NCBI RefSeq assembly: GCF_020906515.1
Contig: NC_085854.1
Span: 558,001-622,000, forward strand
Direction: 5' to 3'
DNA: 64,000 nt
From: Vanrija pseudolonga
Taxonomy: Eukaryota > Basidiomycota > Tremellomycetes > Trichosporonales > Trichosporonaceae
Both the position numbers and the translations under genes were made by a program. The notes below the pieces were generated by a model. It did no database searches, had not been told where the DNA came from, and saw nothing but the letters and a program-made list of their open reading frames with translations. Position 1 is the stretch's first letter. Each line of letters begins with the position of its first letter. This document shows positions 11,873 to 22,617 of the stretch, piece after piece.

Positions 11873-12923
11873 GAGCAAGGTGGAGCTGGGGCGCAAAAGT
11901 GTCGCTTGTTCTCGACCCCGGGCATGTTATATCCATCAGTACTCGGCCTCTGCGGAGGCGCACGACACCGATCGACAGAGGAAGTGTGTTGTGCGAAAGC
12001 AGTTTACAGCCCCTAGGAACCCGCGGCGGCAGGGTGCTGGGGTGACGATGTTGCTCTTTACGCGGGTCCAGGTGATACACATAAAACGGGCTATGCTTAT
12101 TGGAGTCATACTCCGTACCACGAAACCCGGGGTAGTAGGAGCCAGTCAGGTGGACTATCCACATCGAGGAATTGCTCTGTCGACACCTGGCCTCGGACCC
12201 AACGTAACAGCGGCGTGTCATGAGACTACCGAGGCGACGCGGTGCGATATCATCAGTTGATTCGGAAACGACTTTAGTGGAGCCCGCTTTGGTTCCATTG
12301 ATGACCCCCGCGTTTCTCGGCGCCCCGTGTAACTATACTCGCTCCCAGCCAGTGGTGCGGTGGTTGCGTATCTGGGTCAGAGCTCTCATTGCCAGGACTG
12401 AGCTTGTCGCCTTGGGGCTATGACGCTTGGTGCCGAGGACGCAGAAAGGCAGATTGATACGGGCCTGGATGATTGTTAGGCATCCCGCGGTCACTTGTCT
12501 ATGCGGAGGCTGCCGAGGTGGCGCGGCCTACGGGCAATGCAGGCCGCTGTTTGGGCCAAACAGAGAGGGGGAGGGGGTATCAGGTCGGAAAGGAACTCCA
12601 ATGCCCTCCCAATTCCTACAGTATTGGCGTTTCCTATTCCAATACGTTTGGCCTGCTTCAAAACGCCAGTCCAGCGTTTGTTTGTTGTTTCGCCTTGAAG
12701 ACCCGCTCCCGATGCCGTTGACAGCGGCTGTCGTAGCCGCAACACGTCGTCATCGCCCAGTCTTACCCCAGTGGTAGTGCCTTGGCACCGCCATCCGTCG
12801 AGAACTGCCAAGACCTGAGTTAACTCCGCATCGATCGCATCGTTGTTGGAGCACACTGACAACAGCCGCCATGAACCCCAACTGCTTCACATTCATCTCT
12901 TCACGAGGCTTACGACGCTCATC
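11873..12923. other. Divergent promoter region between proteases 3 and 4
   Basis: About 1.05 kb shared upstream region. A minus-strand TATA-like sequence (GGATATAACA) sits near 11926-11935, about 55-60 nt upstream of the protease 3 start. On the plus side a short upstream ORF precedes protease 4 and is listed separately. No other gene is supported. Confidence 0.45.
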
Positions 12924-12927
12924 ATGA
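12871..12927 (+). promoter_or_regulatory. Upstream ORF overlapping the protease 4 start codon
   Basis: An 18-codon ORF starts at 12871 in a strong context (GCCGCCATGA). It ends with a TGA that overlaps the protease 4 ATG in an ATGA arrangement (ATG 12924-12926, TGA 12925-12927). If the transcript starts upstream of 12871, ribosomes would have to reinitiate or leak past to translate the protease. Alternatively transcription starts inside this stretch and the uORF is not used; the sequence cannot decide. Confidence 0.45.
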
Positions 12928-14624
12928 CGGCGCTTCTCACTGCCGTGTTGGCCCTCCTGCTCGCAGCCCCGCAGGTCGCTGCCGGTGACGGCGGGCCGGT
13001 TCACCTTCAGCTCCTGCCGTCGCGGAATTTGGCCCGGCTCCATCCCGAAGACGTCTCGAAAGCGCAAGCCCTGCGACGCGACATCATCTTCCGCGACTTC
13101 GAGCGTCCCGGGAATTGGAAGCGCCAGACGGGCAAGTCAGACTGGGTGTGAGCTTGACCCGATGTGCCGTTCGTCCGGCTGACACGCTACTGCCAGAGTT
13201 GCGAACAGGGCGAACAGCCGGTACTCGGTCCTGATGGCGTTTGGGTGCGTCTGCAGCCGTCTGGGCGATAAGGAGATGGACGTGCTGATCCCGGGCTACA
13301 GGACGCCCCCACAGGACTTCCTTATAGATATCGATACGGGCAGCTCAGAGCTCTGGGTGTACGACAACTCGTGCACGGCTGTCAAATGCGGTGCCCATTC
13401 AAGTGGGTTCGATGCAAGCAAGTCTTCGACATACAAGGACGCCGGGGTCCTGGGCGAGGTTCAATACGTTAGCTCGTATTGTCGTGGTCCAGCTGGCTAC
13501 GACACAATCGGGATTACCAACGGTCTCACCGGGTCGCAGCGCTCGACTGTCACGGTCAATCAGCAACTCTTCTGTTAGTTTGTAATAGAGGTTGGAGCTC
13601 ACCTTGCCAGTCCGTTGCAATGACAGCACGACGACGCACTCGGCACAAGAGGCACCGGGCAACCTCGGCCTGGCCTGGTACCAGCTGGGTATTCAGAAAC
13701 CGCTCTGGCTGAGCCTCGTCGACGGATGGCAGGACAAGCGCTTCAGCATGTACTTTGCCAGGCAGAATGACTCGGCGTTCGCCCCGCCAAGCTTCCGATC
13801 TCAGAATGGGGGCGTCCTCACCCTGGGGTACGTATCAAGGTCAGCACCCTCGCACCGCTAACTTGGACCAGAGGACTCAACACCGACCTGTTCGTCGGGG
13901 AGATCAACTACATCCCTTTGTCACGATCGACGGTCCGTAACAACTCTCACTTCTTCTGGGAGATCCCACTCGATCATGCCGAGTACGGCGGGCGCCAGTT
14001 CAGTATGAGCACAGTTGCCATCGTCGACACGGGCAACCCGTTCTCAACAGTACCCGCCGATCTGTTCAGGGCCATCTACGGATCGCTCCCGGGTGCTGTT
14101 CTCTCTAAGACGGATGAAGGTCGTTACACCTTCCCCTGCAGTTCAGCAGACGCCCAGCTTCGGCCCCTGACGGTGACGCTCAATGGCCTCCAGTACACCA
14201 TCCCTCCCGAAGACCTGGCCTTCCGTACCTCAGCGTCCAGCGAGACGTGCATATCTGGACTCGATCCAATGGATGATAGATACCCGTGAGTAGGCTCCGC
14301 ACAGGTCAGCGACGGCGCTGATACCTACCCAGTTTCCAATGGGTACTGGGCGACTCGTTCCTTGTCCAAGTTTACACCGTGTATCAGTACTCTCCGCCTG
14401 CCGTCGGCTTCGCACGCCTCCCAGGTCAAGGTGCCCAGAATGCGACTTCTACCGCTGTTGTAGAACCATCACCGCCTGCTGGAGCTTCTAATATCGGTGG
14501 GCCTGGCGCAGGAACAACCCAATACCCAACATTCGCCCCATCTCAAGTGCCTTCTGGTGCAGGCCGGAGGACTGCAACCATTGGGGCCGTATTCCTCGGG
14601 CTCGTTGCGGCAGTGCAGGTCTAA
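12924..14624 (+). CDS. Pepsin-like aspartic protease 4, GPI-anchored type
   Basis: Six exons (12924-13147, 13197-13244, 13302-13573, 13611-13827, 13872-14285, 14333-14624) give about 488 aa. The signal peptide is MTALLTAVLALLLAAPQVAA; the prosegment ends near WKRQTGKSDW. The first active-site loop, IDTGSSELW, follows TPPQDF. The second reads IVDTGNPFS, keeping Asp-Thr-Gly with Asn in the fourth place. A Ser/Pro-rich spacer and weakly hydrophobic tail end the protein, suggesting a GPI anchor. Exon phases and the 48-nt exon 2 match proteases 1, 2, 3, 5 and 6. An upstream ORF overlaps the start codon. Activity is expected from the motifs. Confidence 0.86.
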
Positions 14625-15617
14625 ACGATGTACAGCTTAGCACAAACAGGAGCTCCACCTGTACCTGTATCCAGAATAGACATGCAACAGGCAGCCCTAA
14701 TAACCCAGCTTGCATCTCAGCAGACGCATTGCTTCGGCCTCGCCGGTTGTTACGGAGCTCCGCAGGAGAGGTCACGAGGGCTGCGGCATGAGGAATGCAG
14801 CCGTGCACGAGGCACTTGACGCGCCGGATCGCGATGACGAAATGATCACGACGTGTATTCCGAACATTGAAGAGTGTCGACTTGCTGTCCGTACACGCTT
14901 GGTCCTTGTGCGCGAATGTAGCAGGTACAGTCCTGGAGCCTTCGACCTGCCTGATCACAGATAGTGTACGGCAGTCCTCACATACGCACTCCAGCGGCGT
15001 CAGTCCTCAGCAGGCCAAACACCAGAGTGGATGAAACACGCTGAGTCGTGCGGAGTCGGCGGGTTGATCGGTGCCCTGCCCGCTATACCGCATTTGATAA
15101 CGCTCGTCACCACACGGTCAGCGATCAGTCAGCGGCAAAGGCACGTCCGTGTGGCCTGCGCGTGATCAAGCTTATTGCGGTCCAGGCCTCGGATGAACTT
15201 GAAGTACCACTTTACCCCTGTCCGTTCGTTGGCCGGTCCGCGCTTGGAAACGCGTGGAGTATGAAGCCTGTAAGCATCATGGTGACCCCTGTAAGCATAG
15301 CCGGTTTGGCGCCTCACCTCTCCCAACCTTGCGAGCGTTGCGGTGCAGAACCCCACCTGACCCAAAGTGTTCCTCTTTCTCACGCTTGTGATGCTGGCCT
15401 AACGTGAGGGGAAGTGGCACGAAGGGGTCAAGGGGCAGGCTTCGGATGTATGTATTGTCTTCGACGCGGAGCGTTCTCCTCAGCGCCCCCTCCTGGGTGC
15501 TCTGCCACTGTCGTACATCAGCGCATCCAAACACATGATGCCCTGGCATTGGTCTAGTATATAAAGTGTGCCCCGTGCATCCTGTCTGAAACGTCTCGCA
15601 ACTCCCATATTTCTTCC
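14625..15617. other. Intergenic between proteases 4 and 5
   Basis: Nearly 1 kb without a supported gene. Its right end contains a TATA box at 15558-15565 serving protease 5. Confidence 0.45.
15558..15565 (+). promoter_or_regulatory. TATA box of protease 5
   Basis: TATATAAA lies 52 nt upstream of the ATG at 15618. It is the clearest core-promoter element in the cluster. Its persistence fits a recently inactivated or still transcribed gene. Confidence 0.5.
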
Positions 15618-17334
15618 ATGACTCTATCAACCGCATCCGCCTTGGTGGTGGCCCTCGTGGCCCTCGCCGCACCGACCAACGCATTTCTCCCCCGAAGCAA
15701 CGATGGAGGACCTGTCCACCTCTCCCTGAGGACACCGCGCAGCTTCATCCCCAACGCTGAGAATGGAGCTCAGCAGCAGGCGATGCGACGCGACTCCTTT
15801 CTGGCAGCCACTGGCCAGCACCATAAGCGTCAGGACGCGTCGTCGTTCAGCACCAAGTGAGCCGAATTCAAAGGATCGAGCTGATAGTGCAGCCTTGTAA
15901 GCTGGTATGACTCGGCGTACTCGGTGTATGCTTCTTTTGGGTATGTATGGGCACATCTCCCTCTGAATAGTCACTCACTCCCCAGGACTCCGCCACAGGA
16001 CTTCCGTCTCTTCGTGGACACTATGGTTGAATTCACATGGGTGTACGACTCGTCATGCACGGCCGACAAGTGCATGGGTAACGTTGGAGGATTTGACACG
16101 AGCAAGTCGTCAACCTATACGGCCAATGCCACCTTCAACAATCAGCCCGGCGGCCCTCCCGGTGTAGAGGCAGCGGGGAACTGGTGTAATGGCACATGGG
16201 GACGCGATATAGTTGGAATCACGAACGGACTCAGCGGAGCTGATCGAAAGAACGAATCTCTCCCCAACTTCTACTTCAGTGGGTTCCAAATACACGAGGT
16301 GAAGGTTACTAAATGGTATCAGTGCAGTGCAAGGTCGGTGGCCTGGATGCCAACTACACCGGGAGAGCGCCTGGAATCCTCGGTATGCTGTCTCCGAACC
16401 TAAACAAAACGACCTTGTTCGCAAAGCTCGCTACTGGATGGAAAGACCAGCGGTTCGCTATGCAATTTTCAAAGCAGGTGGCACCAAACGGCCTGTTGAA
16501 GTCGGAGGACCCAAGTGGCGGCACTTTGACTCTTGGGTGGGTTGGCGTACCAAAGGACACGTTTCTTTTAGGTGCCTTCACTAACTCTTTTCCACAGCGG
16601 TGTAAACACGAACCTCTTCACAGGCGACATCAACTACCTTCCCCTCAGCGACAAGTGGCTTAAGATTCGCAACGGCACTCACCTGTTCTGGGATTTCGCG
16701 ATCGATGTGGTCGAATATGGAGGCAAGCAATACCGAAGCACCAACGGAAATGGAACAACTGGCGTCGTACACACTGTCGCCACCCAATCATTAGTGCCAA
16801 GGGAGCTTTGGAACGATATCTACACCAAGCTCCCTGGTGTCCAGCTTATCAACAACTCAGGCCCTCAGGAATACTACGCGTTCCCGTGCAACTCTTCATC
16901 TCAACTCAGTCCTCTCGACTTCACTATGGGGGGGAAGAATTATTCCATCCACCCAGCGCCCTGTATACCCCATACGAAGCGATTTTGTCGTCAACCCAGG
17001 CTAACGGATGGTGCATGGGTCTCCTTTCACCCCAGATGGAAGAGGAGTAAGTCAACGAGAAGGGTATCACTGCGGCTGCAATACTGATATCACATCTACT
17101 AGGGACAGCTGGGACTACACGTTTGGCCTTCCGTTCCTTCGAGAGCTGTACACTGTGTTCCAGTTCTCTCCCCCAGCCGTCGGGTTTGCTCAGTTGTCGG
17201 CGAGCGCCGCGGCCAACCACACTGCCACTGGCACTGGTAGCACACCTTCTCCTACCAATCCCTCGGGTTCCAGTTCGATGCTTGTCAACTTCGGTGTTGT
17301 CGCCCTAGGCCTTGCTGTTGCTACGATGATCTGA
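15618..17334 (+). pseudogene. Aspartic protease 5: degenerate paralog with altered catalytic motifs and a frameshift
   Basis: Exons 15618-15856, 15893-15940, 15986-16278, 16323-16536, 16598-17046 and 17103-17334 match the cluster plan. A signal peptide and the LPRSNDGGPVHL prosegment are kept. The first active-site loop reads VDTMVEFTW (Gly of Asp-Thr-Gly replaced). In the second the Asp is lost (VVHTVATQS where paralogs have IVDTG-like sequence). In addition, exon 5 has length phase 2 off the expected value. The protein frame switches near 16940-16955, between NYSI and a continuation beginning PPSALYTPYE, consistent with one missing base. Downstream of the shift the frame and the GPI-like tail are intact. 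It is therefore either a recent pseudogene or a catalytically dead homologue with an assembly error. A TATA box and good splice sites remain. Confidence 0.75.
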
Positions 17335-17755
17335 ACGCCGACAAGGTAAAAGCTGTCTTCTTCAACCCCTGCCACTCTGTGTCTCGTTCGAACCGCTTTG
17401 TTGCTGGAAGGATTTCATATAGCTTTTTCGAAGCCAGTAGCAACCTGATCTCTATTGAATGAAATGTCGTAAACTAGACTGTTACGCATGGGCATCAAAG
17501 GCAGGCCCCGTCCTGTAAGCCTAGCCAGCACTGCCATTCCTCGTTTCATAAGCCCCAGCCCGCCACATTCGACTGCCTTCCGCGTCAATTAACCATCTGA
17601 CGCCTTGGCGTGCCGTAATCCCAACCTGCCTCGCCATCGTATCTCCATATCTTCATACCTGCCCAAGGCAGAAATCATGGCATGCACAACAACGTCCCCC
17701 TTAAGGTGTGGTGCCGAGCGGCGGCAGGCAAGTTACTCACCCCCCCTCGAATCAA
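17335..17755. other. Intergenic between proteases 5 and 6
   Basis: Spacer of 421 nt; no gene seen. It carries the 3' end of protease 5 and the promoter of protease 6. Confidence 0.4.
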
Positions 17756-19479
17756 ATGTACATCACGACACTGGCACTGGTACTGGCGCTGGCCGTCACC
17801 GAGCCATCGTCGGCGCTCTTCTCTCGCGACGACGGCGGCCCCGTCCATCTCCAACTTACTCCTCCGCCGGAGGTTCCCGTCAGCGTCGAGCACGCAGCGC
17901 AACAGATCGCCCGGCGGCGTGAGATCCTCTATGGGCAAAACAGGCGGCAGTCTGCCGCCCCCGACGTCCCGTGAGCCACCGCTGCCTGGCGTAACTAACA
18001 GCTGTAGTTTGTCAAACTTGGCCAACGTGCGATACACCGTCAGTGTTGCGATTGGGTAGGTTCTACCCAACCTTCTGTAGCTGAAGCACAACAGCACCCC
18101 GCCACAAGAATTCGACTTGGTCGTTGATACCGGGTCCGCGTGGACGTGGGTTTGGGACAGCTCGTCCACCCCCACGACGTGCGGCAATCACACTGGCGGA
18201 TTTGACGCCTCCAAGTCGTCAACTTACTTGCTCAACGACACCCTCAACAACCCGCCGTACGGCCCTGTCCCGGTCGTGTTCGTGAGCAGCTACTGCCGCG
18301 GAACATGGGGGCAGGATACGGTCGGCCTCACCAACGGCCTGGGGGTGGCCGCGGGCAGTATGGCAACTGCATCCAACTTCGTATTCAGTAAGGCGGCCGC
18401 CCCGGTCGCAGAACTAACGCCGCTTCAGCACGCTGTACAGAGGGCAATACGACAAGCCAAACGTGGGAGCCACCGGGACTCCTCGGCTTCGCATTCCAAA
18501 CGCCTGGGCTCCCCAGGCCGTTCTGGTACGAGCTTCTCAACACCTGGAGGGATCGGCGCTTCAGCATCTTCCTCGGCAACGTCAACCAGAACACCACGAC
18601 ACCCATTGTCGGCCGGAACGGGGGTGTCCTGACTCTTGGGTATGTGGAACCGAAGCAGCACCAAACTGACTTGCTCCAGTGGCGTCAACACCGACCTGTT
18701 CACCGGCAACATCAACTATGTGCCCCTCAGCCAGCGGTTCTATAGGCAGGGCCAGCCTGGATTCTGGGAAGTTGCGGTCACTGGCGCCGAGCACGGTGGT
18801 AAGGTGTTCGGCAACAACACGGTCGCAGTTCTCGACACTGGTTCTCCGGTCTCTTGGGTCCCGCAGGACCTCTTCACCGCGGTGTATAGCGGCCTTACGG
18901 GCGTGCAGCAGATCAAGGATCAAGATGGACAGGCACCACACTACCTCTTCCCTTGCTCGTCGGCATCCCAGCTCACGGACATCACTTTCGCCGTTGGGGG
19001 TGAAAAGTACACTATTCCTGGCACGGCGTTGTCGTCGTACGACCACGATGATGGCTCCACTGCGATGTGCTCGAGTCTGCTGGTGCCGAATCAGCAGCAG
19101 CCCAGTCCCAGCGGCGCACCTCCAGGTAGTACACCGTGAGTTGATGGTAGTGGTGCTCGTCCCGCGGTCTTAACGCTCGCCTCGCAGCCCCAGAGAAGAC
19201 TGGCTTCTCGGTGACGGGTTCCTTCGCTCCGTGTACACCGTGTATCAGTGGTCACCACCTGCGGTGGGCTTTGCCAAGCTGTCGCAGAAAGCCCTGACGA
19301 GTACGCCGTCTATCGTGAATCCGTCTCCAGATGGAGCAGCTGCTACTGGCTCTGCTACTGGCTCTGCTACTGCGACACCTTCCAAAGCGCCGTCCGGGGC
19401 CAGTAGGACGATGGTCAACCTTTGCGTGGTCATCCTCAGTCTTATGGTCGCAGCATGTATACTGCACCCCGTGGTCTAA
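17756..19479 (+). CDS. Pepsin-like aspartic protease 6, GPI-anchored type
   Basis: Six exons (17756-17970, 18008-18055, 18095-18387, 18429-18639, 18680-19135, 19188-19479) give about 504 aa. The start MYITTLALVLALAVTEPSSA is a signal peptide; the prosegment contains DDGGPVHLQL and ends near NRRQ. Active-site loops VDTGSAWTW (after TPPQEF) and VLDTGSPVS are intact. The tail has an (Ala-Thr-Gly-Ser)n spacer and a hydrophobic end (LCVVILSLMVAACIL), consistent with GPI anchoring. Exon phases equal those of proteases 1, 2, 4 and 5, and exon 3 is the same length as in protease 5 (293 nt), so 5 and 6 are probably each other's closest relatives. It converges with protease 7. Confidence 0.88.
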
Positions 19480-19876
19480 GTTTGATCCCCCACCCCCGCG
19501 CACAAACAAATCATATAGCGGGGCATGTCTAGCTGCCGGCATGAGTGGTGCCGCTGCACCAGCATACTGGTAGAATATAACCTTGGTTCTGCGCCATCGA
19601 GACAATAGGCAACATGGATTATTGCAAGGGTGTTCGAATGCGAGTAGAGCCAGTACAACCCACTCTTTTGCATGTGACAGTGCGCAAGTCCAGCAGGTAT
19701 GGCTTGAGGACAGACACTGCGACAACGTCTTCAGCCAGCTGTCAGCATTTCAGTACACGGCCTGTAGTGTCCAGAGGTGCATATAATGCCAAAGTGTGAG
19801 GGTATGGGGTATCCAGCGCACTGCGCTGCGTGTTCGGGTCTATGAGTACCGGCGCACGGCGCCGCTATGCAGCAGC
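19480..19876. other. Convergent spacer between proteases 6 and 7
   Basis: A 397-nt gap between two stop codons; no gene or repeat is seen. It should hold both polyadenylation regions. Confidence 0.4.
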
Positions 19877-22617
19877 TCAGAGCGCAGCCTTGAGTGCCTG
19901 GCGCATAGCCCTCTTGGCAGTGCGGGCGCGCTTCGACTTGGGAGTGCACTTCTTCTTGCCACCGGGGCCCGAGGTGGGCTTGGGGCTGGAAGAGCTGGCG
20001 TTGCCACCGCTTCCGGGGTGGAGGCCGATGTCGACACCGCCGTCGCTCGAGCCAGTGGGGGTGGCAGAAGCAGCGGGCGGCGCTGACGAAGCGGGGTGAA
20101 GGCCAATGTCGACGCCACCGTCGCCGCCAGTAGGGGCAGCCGAGGGAGTGGCGGGGCTGCCGGAAGGAGCAGAGGAGCCAGAAGCAGGAGCGCCCGAGGG
20201 AGCAGGGGAGCCAGAGGCAGGAGCACCCGAGGGAGCGGGGGAGCCAGAGGCAGGAGCGCCAGTGTGTGCCGTCGAACCAGAGGTAGGGGCACCCGAGGGG
20301 GCGGAGGAGCCTGAGGCAGGCGCGTCCGAAGGAGCGGGGGAGCCAGAGGCCGGCGCACCAGTAGGGGAGGTGGAACCAGAGGCAGGCACGCCAGAGGAAG
20401 ACGAGGAGCCCGATGCGGGGGCGCTCGAAGAGGAAGCAGAGCCAGAAGCAGGCGTGCCCGAGGGTGCGGTCGAGTCAGAGGCAGGCGCAGCCGTGGGAGC
20501 CGTCGAGCCCGAGGTAGGGGTACCAGACGCCGAAGAGGAGTCAGAGGCGGGGGCGTCCGAGGGAGCGGCAGAGCTAAAGGCCGGAGCGTCCGAGGAAGCG
20601 GCAGAGCCAGTGGTAGGGACGCCCGAGGACGAGCCGGTGGTAGGCGAGCCCGACGACGACGGGGCGGCGGTCGTGCTAGCGGAGGCAGACTCCTGGCTAG
20701 CGCTGCCAGTCGAGCTGAGCGAGGTCGCCGAGCTGCTCGGGAGGGGCGCCTCGATCGACGTGGCGTTGACAGGAGCCGGCGAAGTAGTGGTCACGCTTGG
20801 GACGCCCGAAGACGAAGCGGAGGTCGAGGCGTCTGACGGGGCGGCGGAGGAGGTGGTCACGGTTGTGGGAAGCTCCGAGCTCGAAGCCACCGTCGTAGAG
20901 ACGGCAGTTGTGGTCGAGGCACTGGAGCTAGCGGTGGAGCTAGCGGTGGTCGAGAAGCTAGCGGTGGTCGAGACGCTGGAGGCAGTGGTCGAGATGCCGG
21001 AGGCCGTGGTCGAGGCGCTGGAGGACAGAGCAGAGCTCGACACGGTAGTGGAGACGACGGAGCTGGTCGTGCTGGAGGAGGAAGGCGCCGTGGTGGTGCT
21101 GCTGGGAGCGGCGGACGAGGTCGAGGGCTTGACCTCATCCGCGAGACGGGCGAAGCCGACGCGAGCAGGCTGGTACGAGTGGATCGTGTAGACGTGGCGA
21201 AGGAAAGATGCTCCGAGGACCCAGTCCCAGAGGCTTCAATGTTAGCTTGGCTTGTCGGAATACCACTCACCCCTCAGAGCTGGCAGGGTAGGGCATCACG
21301 TTGGTGACGCAGTTGCCGTTGCCGATGGGCTCGACAAGGTCGTCAGGGCCGAGGGTGTAGCTCTGGCCGTTGAGAACGATGGTGATCGTCTTGTTGTGGG
21401 CGGTCCACTTGGCGCAGTCGACCTCGAACTGGCCGTTGCCGTAGTCCTTGACCTTCTCCGCATCCCCGTAGATGAGGTCGACGAAGGACTGGGGAGCGTT
21501 GATGCCCGAGGCACCGGTGTCGACGAGCGCGGTGCCGCCAGCGACCGAGGCGCGCTTGGTGTTGCTTGCCGCGGCGCCGCTGTCAACAATACCGGCGTCA
21601 ATCGCCACACGCCAGTAGGTCTTGGAGCCGGTTTGGACGACATTCAGCCAGTTGACGTCGCCAGTGTACAGGTCGGTGCGGGTACCGCCTAGCGTGAGGA
21701 TACCGCCGTCGTAGCCGGAGCTCTGCCTGGGTCCCGCGTTCTTCTTGAGGTAAATGCCGAAGACCTGGTTCTTCCAGAAGGGGGCCAGTTCAAGCCAGAA
21801 CGGCGTCGCGTCGTCTGAGGGGAACGAGAAGCCGAGCAGACCCGAGAGGTCGCTGATAGGGAACGAGATGCTTCCCTTGTCGGCCGAGACTGTAGATGTT
21901 AGGGGGAGGGATCCATGTCATCGGACATGCAATTGCTCACCAAACCTGTAGTTCTCAATCTTGTTGGGCTTGCCACCGCCAAGGGTGTCAGAGAACGAGA
22001 CGACATCCTGGATCTTGTCGCCAGTGATGTGCTGGGTCGCGAACTGAAGGTCGGCCGTAGCGTTGACGGACTGGTACGTCGATGACGCCGAGCGGTCGTA
22101 CTTGCCACTCTGCTGGCCGGAGGGGCAGAGGCTGGCGTCTGTGCACGACTTGTCGGTGACCCACAGCCAAGGGGATCCCGTGTCGACGCCGACCTTGAAA
22201 GTCTGTGCTGGGGTGCCAATGTCAATGCTGGCCGAGTATGGCGTGTTCCAAGAGTAGAAGCGAAGGCTGGTATTGTTAGTATGGAATGATAGTGCTCGAT
22301 AACGGCTAGTGCCATCATCGTCGCCAGCCGCCTCACTCTTGGGAAGCCTCGCCAGGCGTGTCCTTTTGCCGAGCAGTAATGTCGCGCTTGAGGATCTCAC
22401 GCTCCTCGGGGTTAAGAAGGTGAGCGTACCTCGCCCGAATAGCAATCTGCTCGCGCCTGAGCAGGTCGGCGTCGTTACCAGACGACACGAGCGCAATGTC
22501 CTTGATGGTGCCGGGGGTGGCGACGGCGTAGCGCTCGGACAGGCCGAAGGGGAACGCGGCCGTCGACGACAGCGAGGCGAGAAGGGTGAACGCCGTGGCG
22601 AGCGGAAGGGCGACCAT
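19877..22617 (-). CDS. Aspartic protease 7 with very long Ser/Thr/Pro/Ala stalk and basic C-terminus
   Basis: Four exons on the minus strand (22337-22617, 21941-22266, 21271-21889, 19877-21233) give about 860 aa. MVALPLATAFTLLASLSSTA is a signal peptide. The catalytic domain has TPAQTF then VDTGSPWLW, and later LVDTGASGI, both intact. It differs from the other six in three ways: the introns next to the TPP strand and the LTLGG strand are absent; a stalk of about 380 residues rich in Ser, Thr, Pro and Ala follows the domain; and the protein ends in a Lys/Arg-rich tail (KKKCTPKSKRARTAKR) instead of a GPI-type hydrophobic tail. The stalk would be heavily O-glycosylated and may span the wall. This is the diverged edge member of the cluster. 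Confidence 0.85.
20100..20640 (-). repeat. Imperfect short tandem repeats encoding the Ser/Gly/Ala/Pro stalk of protease 7
   Basis: Units of about 24-36 nt encode variants of 'S-G-S-x-A-P-S-G-A-P-A'. They recur at least a dozen times in frame, with diverged versions continuing to about 21000. Such arrays change length by slippage, so allele length variation is expected. Confidence 0.7.

Noticed and set aside
20106-21191. Plus-strand frame of about 360 codons rich in Glu, Ala, Gly and Pro
   Set aside because: It is the reverse complement of the protease 7 stalk repeats. Repeats of a 3-nt multiple keep the opposite frame open without coding meaning.
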